Origin: Elephas maximus indicus
Lineage: Eukaryota; Chordata; Mammalia; Proboscidea; Elephantidae
Length of the DNA stretch: 64,000 nucleotides
Reading direction: 5' to 3'
NCBI RefSeq assembly: GCF_024166365.1
Contig: NC_064820.1
Span: forward strand, 66,007,501 to 66,071,500
Shown here: one piece after another, positions 55,996-64,000 of the stretch
Layout of the letters: each line of letters begins with the position of its first letter
How positions within the stretch are numbered: the stretch's first letter is position 1
Translations under genes and position numbers: made by a program
The notes under the pieces: model-generated
What the model saw: the letters and a program-made list of their open reading frames with translations, nothing else
What the model was told of the DNA's origin: nothing
The model's database searches: none

Positions 55996-56391
55996 CTTGT
56001 TTGAGGAACAATCAGAAAAAAGAATGAAGAAGAATGAAGAAACCCTAAGAGTTACGTTGAACACCATCAAGAGGAGTAATTTACGCATAATAAGAATTCC
56101 AGAAGGAGAGGAAAAAAGGAAACGTATACAGAAAGAATCTTTGATGATATAGTGGCTGAAAATTTCCCAGATATCAGGAGAGATGAGAAAGTTACCATCC
56201 AAGAACCTCAACGAACCCCATAGAGCCCATCAAATATCACCAAGACATATCATAATCAAACTTTCCAAAACCAAAGAGAAAACAAAACAAAACTCTGAAA
56301 GCAGCTCATGAAAAACAAAATTTCACAACAAAAGGGCATAAATAAGACTGCTGATTTCTCATCAGAAACAACGTAAGCAAGAGATAAAATG

Positions 56392-56591
56392 TGGTGCAGG
56401 CTGCACCCCAGAGAAATTCCCTTTACACTGGATCGGGAAGTTGACCTGAGTAAGGGTGGTATTACAATCCCACCCAATCCTCTTAACATAAAATTACAGT
56501 CACAAAATGGAGGGCAACCACACAACACTGGGAATCATGGCCTAGCCAAGTTGACACATATTTTTTGGGGAACACAATTCGATCCATGACA
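56392..56591 (-). mobile_element. MaLR-like LTR fragment inside L1
   Basis: About 200 bases. The plus strand ends 'cacaattcgatccatgaca', the reverse complement of the family start TGTCATGG. The inner part matches 14750-14930 ('caatcccacccaatcctctt'). The LTR is cut at its internal side, so only its 5' two-fifths remain. Confidence 0.85.
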
Positions 56592-58709
56592 CAGACCAAC
56601 CTTACAAGAAATATTAAAGGGAGTCCTTTGGATAGAGAACAAATGACATCAGACAATGACCTGAGATAAAGACACATGACAACATCATCCAGATATCAAC
56701 CCAGAGAAAGACTTCATAAAAGCAAAAAAAAAAAAAAATAAAAATGAAGCTAAAAAACTGACTGCAGGGAACCAGAGGAATTAAGCTGAAAATAATGACA
56801 ACTTCAAAATAGAAAAGAGGAATAAAATAGGTAGTTGTAGAACTTCCATATGTAGAGGAAGCCAACAGGATTTTGAGACATAACAGACAGTTTTAATTTT
56901 AAGAGGACTAAATTAAACTTCAAAGTAACCACAAAGAAAGATAATAAACCTAATCACCAAAATAAAGAAGAAAAGACTCAATAAACACAAAAATAACAAT
57001 GATTGCTAGGAAAAGAAAATCCATATATAAAAAGAACTCTTCACAGAAAATTAAGAGGAGCAAAGAAACTGTTAACACCACAGACACACATACACAAAAA
57101 TAACAAAATGACAGCAATGAATCCATACCTATCAATAATCACGCGGAATATAAATGGATTAAATGCACCAATTAAGAGACAGGCAGTGGCAGAATGGATA
57201 AAAAAAAAGATCCATCAATAGGTTGCCTACAAGATACACACCTAAGACACAATGACATAAACGAGGTAACGATCAAAGGATGAAAAAAAAGTATCAAACC
57301 AACAGTATGCAAAAGAGTGCAGCAGTAACAATATTAATTTTGGATAAAATAGACTTTAAATCAAAATCCATTTAAGAGACAAAGAAGGGCATTACATAAT
57401 AATTAAAGGATCAATCCACCAAGAAGACATACCAATAAAAACATGTGTGCACCCAATGACAGAGCTCCAAAATACATAAAACGAACTCTAACAGAATTGA
57501 AATGAGAAATCAACAGTTCTATAATAATAGTAGGAGATTTTAACGTACTGATTTTGACAATGGGCAAAACAACTAGAAAGAAACTCAATAAAGATACAGG
57601 AGATCTAAATAACACAATCAGCCAACTGGACCTCATAGACATATACAGAACATACCACCCAACAGCACAGAGTACACATTCTTCTCCAATGCACACAGAT
57701 CATAGACCATATTCTAGGCCACAAAGCATACCTGAAAGATACAAAAACATCAACATAATTCATTGCATCCTCTCTGATCGTAACACTATAAAGCTAGAAA
57801 TCAGTAACAGAAAGTGCAAGGAAAAAAATTAAATATGTGGAAACTGAATAACACCTTAGTTAAAAGCTACTGGATCATAAAAAAAAATCAAGAATGAAAT
57901 AAAAAAATTTGTAGAATCAAATGAAAATGAAGGCAAAACACCTGGGACAGAGCAAAAGCAGGGCTCAGAGGAAAATTTATAGCAATAAATTCACACATTG
58001 AAAAAGAAGGAAGACCCAAAATCTAGAACTTAACATGACAACTTGAACAAATAGGAAGTCCACAGTCACCTGAAGAAAGGAAAAATAAAGATCAGAACAG
58101 AAATAAATGAAATAGGAAACAGAAAAACAATAGAAAGAATCAATAAAACTAGAAGTTGAAAGGATTAATAAAATTGACAAACCACTGGCCAAACAAAGAA
58201 AAAAAAATCAGAATATGCAAATAAACAAAATAAGAAATGAAGAGGGTAATATTACAACAAAACCAATTGAGATAAAAAGGATTATTACAGAATATTATGA
58301 AAAACTGTGCTCCAAGAAATTTGAAAACCTAGCAGTGGACACATTTCTAGAAATGCATTATCTACCTAAACTAACACAAGCAGAGGCAAAAAAACCTAAA
58401 TAAATCCACAAAAAAGGAGAAATTGAAGAAGTCATAACAGAACAAAACAAAAGAAAAACTCCCAGCAGAAAAAAACTCCAGTCCAGATGACTTCACTGGA
58501 GAGTTCTACCAAACTTTAGGAGTTGACGCCAATTCTACTCAAACTACTCCAGAAGGTAGGAAAGGAAGGAATACTCCCTAATTCATTCTATGAAGCCAGC
58601 ATAACCCTGATCCTAAAGTCAGGCAAAGATACTACCCTCCTCCCTCCCGCCCCGCCACGCACACACAGACACACACTCACAAAATTACAGACCAATATAC
58701 CTCATGAAT

Positions 58710-61700
58710 TGTTATAGTTAGGTGCTATAGAGTTGGTTCCAGCTCTATAACGACCCTATGTACAACAGAATAAAACACTGCCCCATCCTGCACCGTCCTC
58801 ACAATCAGTTATCTTTGAGCTCAATGTAGCCACTGTGTCATTCCATCTCATTGAGGATCTTCCTCTTTTGCCCTGACCACCTACTTTACCAAGCATGATG
58901 TCCTTCTCCATGGACTGGTCCCTCCTGATAACATGTCCAAAGTATGTGACACAAAGTCTCAACATCCTTGATTCTAAGGAGTATTCTGGCTATACTTCTT
59001 CCAAGACAGATTTGTTCATTCTTCTGGCAGTCCATGGTATATTCAATATTCTTCATCAACACCATAATTCAAAGGCATCAATTCTTACTTGGTCTTCCTT
59101 ATTCATTGTCCAGCTTTCATATCCATATGAGGTGATTGGAAATACCATGGCTTGGGTCAGGACACCTTAGTCCTTAAAGTGACATCTTTACTTTTGAACA
59201 CTTTAAGGAGGTCTTTTGCAGCAGATTTGCCCAATGGACTATGTCATTTGACTTCTTGACTGTTGCTTCTATGATGTTGATTGTGGATCCCAGTGAAATG
59301 AAATCCTTGACAACTTCAATATTTCCTCCATTTATCATGATGTTGATTATTGGTTCAGTTGTGAGGACTTTTGTTTCTTTATATTGAAGTATAGTCCATA
59401 CTGAGGCTGTAGTCTTTGATCTTCATCAATAAGTACTTCAAACCCTCTTCACTTTCAACAAGGTTGTGTCATCTGCATAATACAATCCTGATGGCTGTTC
59501 TCCTTCATATAGTCCAGCTTCTCAGATTATTTTCTCAGTGTGCAGTCTGAATAAGTATGGTGAAATGATACAAATCTGACACACAACTTTCCTGATTTTG
59601 AACAATGCAATATCCCTTGTACTGTTTAAGTGACTGGCTCTTGGTCTATGTATAGGTTCCTCATGAGCACAGTTAAGTGCTCTGGAATTTCCATTTTTCA
59701 CAATATCATCCATAATTTGTTATGATCCATACAGTTGAATGCCTTTGCATGGTCAATAAAACACAGGTATTCTGTGTTTTCGTAGTCAATAAAATACTGG
59801 TATTCTCTGCTTTCGGCCAAGATGCATCTGACATCAGCAATGATATCCCTCATTCCATGTCCTCTTCTGAATCTGGCTTGAACTTCTGGCAGTTCCCTGT
59901 GGATGTACTGCTGCAACCACTTTTGAATGATCTTCAACAAAATATTACTTGTGTGTGAAATTAATGATATTGTTCAATAATTTCCACATTCTGTTGATTC
60001 ACCTTTCTTTGGAATGGGCATAAATATGGATCTCTTCCAGTTGGTTGGCCAGGTAGCTGTCTTCCAAATTTCTTGGCATTGATGAGTGAGCACTTCCAGA
60101 GCTGCATCTGTTTGTTGAAACATCTCAGTTGGTATTCTGTCAATTCCTGGAGCCTTGTTTTTTGCCAATGCCTTCAGTGCAACTTGGACTTCTTCCTTCG
60201 GTATCATAAGTTCTTGATTATATGTTACCTCCTGAAATGGTTGAAGGTCAACCAACTCATTTTGGTACAGTGACTCTGTGTATTCATTCTTTCTATCATC
60301 TTTTGATGCTTTCTGGGTCATTCAATATTTTTCCTGTAGAATCCTTCAATAAGGCAACTAGAGGTTTGAATTTTTTCTTCAGTTCTTTCAGTTGAGAAGT
60401 GCCAAATGTATTCTTCCCTTTTGGTTTTCCAACCACAGGTCTTTGCACATTTCATTATAAAACTTTACTTTTTGCCTTTTGGAGCCGCCCTTTGAAATCT
60501 TCTGTTCAGTTCTCTTACTTCATCATTTCTTCCTTTCATGTTAGCTATTCTACATTCAACAGCAAGTTTCAGAGTCTCTTCTGACATCCATTTTGGCCTT
60601 TTCTTTCTTTTCAATGACCTCATGCTTTCTTCATGTATGATATCCTTGATGTCATTCCATAACTCGTCTGATCTTTGAGCATTAGTGTTCAATGCATGAA
60701 ATCTATTTTTGAGATGGTTTCAAAATTCAGGTGGGATATACTTAAGGTTGTACTTTGGCTCTCGTGGACTTGTTCTAATTTTCTTGAACCCCAACTTGAA
60801 CTTGCATATGAGCAATTGGTCATGTGTTCCGCAGATGGCCCCTGGTCTTTTTCTGACTGATGATATTGAGCTTTTCCATCATCTCTTTCCACAGATGTAA
60901 CTGATTTGATTCCTGTGTGTCCCATCTAGTGAGGTCCATGTGTCATGGCTGTTTGTAGTTTTGAAAAAATGTGTTTACAATGAAGATGTTTTGGAGCTTG
61001 CAAAAATCTATCATGTGATCTCTGGCATCATTTCTATCACCAAGCTCATATTTTCCAACCACTGTTCCCTGTTCTTTGTTTCTAACTTTTGGATTCCAAT
61101 CACCAGTAATTATCAATGCATCCCCTTTGCATGTTTGATCAATTTCAGACTGCAGAAATTGGTATAAATCTTCAATTTCTTCATCTCTGGTCTTAGTGTT
61201 TGGTGCATAAATTTGAATAATATTTGTATTAACTGGTCTTTCTTGTAGGTATATAGATATTATCCTGTCACTGACAGTGTTGTACTTCAGGATAGATCTT
61301 GAAATGTTATTTTCGGTGATGAATGTGATGCCATTCCTTTTCAATTTGTCATTCTTGGCATAGTAGACCATATGATTGTCTGATTCAAAATGGCCAATAT
61401 CAGTCAATGTCAGCTTATTATTGCCTAGGATATCAATGTTTATGTGTTCCATTTCATTTTTGACAATTTCCAGTTTTCATTGATTCATACTTTGTACATT
61501 CTGTGTCCCTAATATTAAGTCATGCCATAACAGCAATGAAGGTACTGAAAGCTTGACTCCATGCACATCATTAAGGTGGACTTTACTTTGAGGAGGCAGT
61601 TCTTCCCCAGTCATATTTTGAGTGCCTTCCAACTTGAGGGGGTCATATTCTGGTACTACATCAGGCAATGTTCCGCTGCTACTCATTAGTTTCTCAGTGG

Positions 61701-61886
61701 CTAATTTTTTCAGAAGTAGACTGCAGATCCTTCTTCCTAGTCAGTCTTAGTCTGGAAGCTCAGCTGAAAACTTTCTACCATAGGTGATCCTGGTGGTATT
61801 TGAGATACTGGTGGCATAGCTTCCAGCATCACAGCAACACAGAAGCCATCACAGTATGACAAACTGACAGACACATGGGGCCCTTT
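58710..61886 (-). mobile_element. Near-full-length RTE LINE inside L1 ORF2 (copy 7)
   Basis: About 3.18 kb, from the 5' leader ('gtcagtttgtcatactgtga', near 61870-61850) to a short 3' tail at 58710. The 5-base TGAAT lies on both sides (58705-58709 and 61887-61891), and removing the element rejoins L1 sequence 'cctcatgaatatagac'. It is one of three near-full-length copies in the window. Confidence 0.93.
58756..61686 (-). pseudogene. RTE EN-RT polyprotein remnant, copy 7
   Basis: EN (61452-60943) has ILGNNKLTLTDIGHF and GDWNPKVRN, so the GDFN motif has changed to GDWN and the catalytic-site Glu of 'SELKW' is lost (NKLTL). The linker (60692-60465) has ELWNDIKDIIHEES. RT (60321-59974) has NKAPGIDRIPTEM, and motif A (59940-59698) has CFIDHAKAFN. 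The C-terminal region (58965-58756) has RLCVTYFGHVI. The YADD region near 59465-59500 is partly deleted. Confidence 0.88.
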
Positions 61887-64000
61887 TGAATATAGACACG
61901 AACATTCTCAACAAAATTCTAGTCAACAGAATTCAATAGCATATCAAAAAAATAACACATCATGATCAAATGGGATTCATACCAGGGATGCAGAGGTGGT
62001 TCATCATTAGAAAATCAGCTAACATAATTCACCACATAAATAAAACACAGGAAAAGAATCACATGATCATCTCAATGAAGAAAACACATTTGAAAAAATC
62101 CAACACTCTTTCCTAATCAAAACTCTGAGAAAAATAGGAATAGAAGGGAAATTTCTCAACATAGTTAAGGGCATATGTACAAACCCAAAAGCTAACATTA
62201 TTCTCAACAGAAAGAGATTTAAAACATGCCCCTTGAGAACAGAAACTAGACAAGAACACCCATTATCATCATCCCTATTCAATATTGTAGTAGAAGTCCT
62301 ATCCAGAGCAATAAGGCAAGAAAGGGAATTAAAGGGCATCCAAATTGATAAGGAAGAAGTAAAACTATCCCATTCATGGATGACATGATCCTATGTATAG
62401 AAAATCACAGAAACCCACAAGTAGGTTATTTGAACTTAAAGAAGAGTTCAGCAAAGTGTCAGGATACAAGAACCACACACAAAAATCAGTTGGATTCCTT
62501 TATACTAATAAATAAAAGGAAATCAAGAAAACAATGCCATTTACAATAACCCCCAAAAGGGTAAAATAACCTAGGAATAAATCTAACCAGGGATATAGAA
62601 GACTTATACAAAACAAAACAAAACAAAACTATAAAACACTACTGCAAGAAACCAAAATAGACCTACATAAATGGAAAAACATATCATACTCATGGATTGG
62701 AAGACTTAACATTGTGAAAATGTCAACACTACCCAAAGTGATCTGTAGATACAATGCAACCCTGATCCAAATCCCAACATCATCCTTTAGCAAAATGGAA
62801 AAACTAATCTCTAACTTATGTGGAAGGGAAGGAGACCTCAAATAGACAAAGCATTACTGAAGAAGAATAACAAAGTAGGAGGCCCCATATTCCCTGATTT
62901 CAAAACTTACTATACAGCCATGGTAGTCAGAATACCTTGGTACTGGTACAACAATGGTCACATAGACCAATGGAACAGAATTGAGAACCCAGAAGAAAAT
63001 CCATCCAACTGTGGAGCACTGATCTTTGACAAAAGGTGGAAGTTCATTCAACGGGGAAGAGATAGTCTTTAATAAATGGTACAGGCAAAACTGGATATCT
63101 ATTTGCAGTAAAATGAAACAAGATCCATACCTCACACCATATGCAAAAACTAACTCAAAATGGATCAAAGACTTAAATGTTAAACCTAAACTATAAAGTT
63201 CCTGGAAGATAACAGGGATAAAGCTAGGGGTCCTAATTTACATCATAAACTATCACATGTAACTAAAAGTGCACAAACAGCAGAAGATAAACTGGATAAC
63301 AGGGACCTCCTAAAAACTAAATACTTATGTTCATCAAAAGACTTTACCAAAAGAGTGAAAAGAGAACCTACAGACTGGGAAACATTTTTGGCAACAACAT
63401 ATCTGACAAGGGTTTATATGTAGAAAATCTCAACACCTCAACAACAAAAAGACAAACAATTCAATCAAAAAATGGGCAAAGGACATGAACAGACACCAAA
63501 GAAGACATTCAGGTAGCTGACAAGCACATGAAGAGATGCTTGCAATCATTAACCCATTGCCATCAGAGGTACGCAAATCAAAACTACAGTGAGATACCAC
63601 CGCACCCCAGCAAAATGGCACTGATCAAAATAAACAAAAAAACCAACTGAAAACAACAAATACTGGTGAGGTTGTGAGGAGACTGGAACTCTTATACACT
63701 GCTGGTGGAATTATAAAATGGTGCAACCACTATGGAAACTGGTAGGGCACTTCTTAAAAATCTTAAAATAGAAATACCGTATGATCCAACAATCCTGCTA
63801 TTAGGTATTTATCCTAGAGAAATAAGAGCAGTGACACAAGTAGACATAGACACACCCGTGTTCATTGCAGCATTATTCACAATAGCCAAAAGATGGAAAC
63901 AACTTAAGTGTCCATCAGTGGATGAATTGGATAAGCAAATTATGATACGTGCAAACAATGGAACACTACACAATGATAAAGAATAATGATAAGTTTGAAA

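Larger units (their letters stand above)
54790..56640 (+). pseudogene. L1 ORF1 remnant (coiled coil and RRM), split
   Basis: The left part (to 55143) is Lys/Glu/Gln-rich coiled-coil coding, including a frame with MEGQRSRIESTGERTREIED near 55056. After the RTE, coding resumes at 56006 with sense NLRIIRIPEGEEK (RRM region, about 56077-56115), then 'accatccaagaacctcaacg'. After the LTR fragment, 'cttacaagaaatattaaagg' (56601-56620) is the C-terminal LQEILKG-like end. Stops and shifts throughout. ORF1 protein normally coats L1 RNA; none is made here. Confidence 0.82.
57108..63986 (+). pseudogene. L1 ORF2 remnant (EN-RT-C terminal), split by RTE
   Basis: It starts MTAMNPYLSIITRNINGLNA (57108), the EN N-terminus. 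The GDFN motif lies near 57533-57544, with DLIDIYRTYHP near 57630. RT begins with [20 protein letters not shown] (58523) and [12 protein letters not shown] copy 7 then interrupts at 58710. RT resumes at 61892, with an FMDDM catalytic box near 62376 (family FADDM), YYTAMVVRIPWYWYNNG (62900s) and FIAALFTIAKRWKQLKCPS (63820s). The stop at 63984 truncates the C-terminus by a few dozen residues. Many stops and shifts; inactive. Confidence 0.9.
53199..64000 (+). mobile_element. Large L1 LINE, interrupted three times, runs off the window
   Basis: The order is 5' UTR (53199 to about 54640), ORF1 (about 54790-56640) and ORF2 (57108-63986). It is interrupted by RTE copy 6 (55144-55995), an LTR fragment (56392-56591) and RTE copy 7 (58710-61886). 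Removing these leaves about 6.5 kb, a usual L1 length. The 3' UTR and poly(A) lie beyond the right edge. All frames are broken. Confidence 0.92.

Noticed and set aside
1-64000. CRISPR arrays, operons, phage, integrons or other prokaryotic systems.
   Set aside because: Composition, repeat families (MIR, L2, MaLR, hAT, L1, SINEs) and absence of dense coding show mammalian nuclear DNA; no regularly spaced repeat-spacer structure exists.

Overview
The window is vertebrate (mammalian) nuclear DNA. It shows no operons, no continuous intact gene and no bacterial or phage features, and it is packed with nested retrotransposons. At least twenty copies of a tRNA-derived SINE (AfroSINE type: tRNA-like head with A/B boxes, tail ending near a 'ctatgagtcggaatcgac' motif) occur with seven substantial copies of an RTE/BovB-like LINE that shares this 3' end. 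That combination points to an afrotherian, most likely a paenungulate such as elephant. This is an inference from remembered repeat families; no search was possible.

Layout. 1-5.6 kb: mostly single-copy DNA with a MIR, three AfroSINEs and a MER5A-like DNA transposon split by one of them. 5.6-6.9 kb: a strong CpG island with GC-box, CCAAT and E-box motifs and no recognisable coding exon; it is the only convincing promoter-like sequence. 6.95-15.3 kb: two near-full-length RTE LINEs in the same orientation. The second sits at the end of a MITE, which sits in a MIR, which is also split by a solo LTR. 15-21 kb: single-copy DNA with a cluster of three hAT MITEs, an AfroSINE and an MLT1-like solo LTR in another MIR. 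22.1-24.3 kb: an L1 that keeps its 5' UTR, decayed ORF1 and 3' end but lacks ORF2. 24.5-35.6 kb: a mosaic of AfroSINEs, L2 fragments, RTE pieces and a solo LTR. 35.6-36.4 kb and 44.1-46.3 kb: repeat-poor, AT-rich blocks with many TAAT/ATTA cores, candidate conserved non-coding elements. 37.5-38.6 kb: an RTE copy with a 5' inversion. 49.3-50.2 kb: a processed pseudogene of HSPD1 (Hsp60). 50.8-51.1 kb: a U6 snRNA pseudogene split by an AfroSINE. 53.2 kb to the end: one large L1 (sense on +) interrupted by two RTE copies and an LTR fragment, running off the right edge.

No functional protein-coding gene can be supported. All recognisable coding matter is retrotransposon EN/RT or ORF1 remnants plus one host-gene retrocopy, and all are broken. 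The value of the window is its nested insertion record (several clean target-site duplications), the orphan CpG island and the two candidate regulatory blocks. Boundaries are read by eye and are good to roughly 5-20 bases unless a target-site duplication is given.
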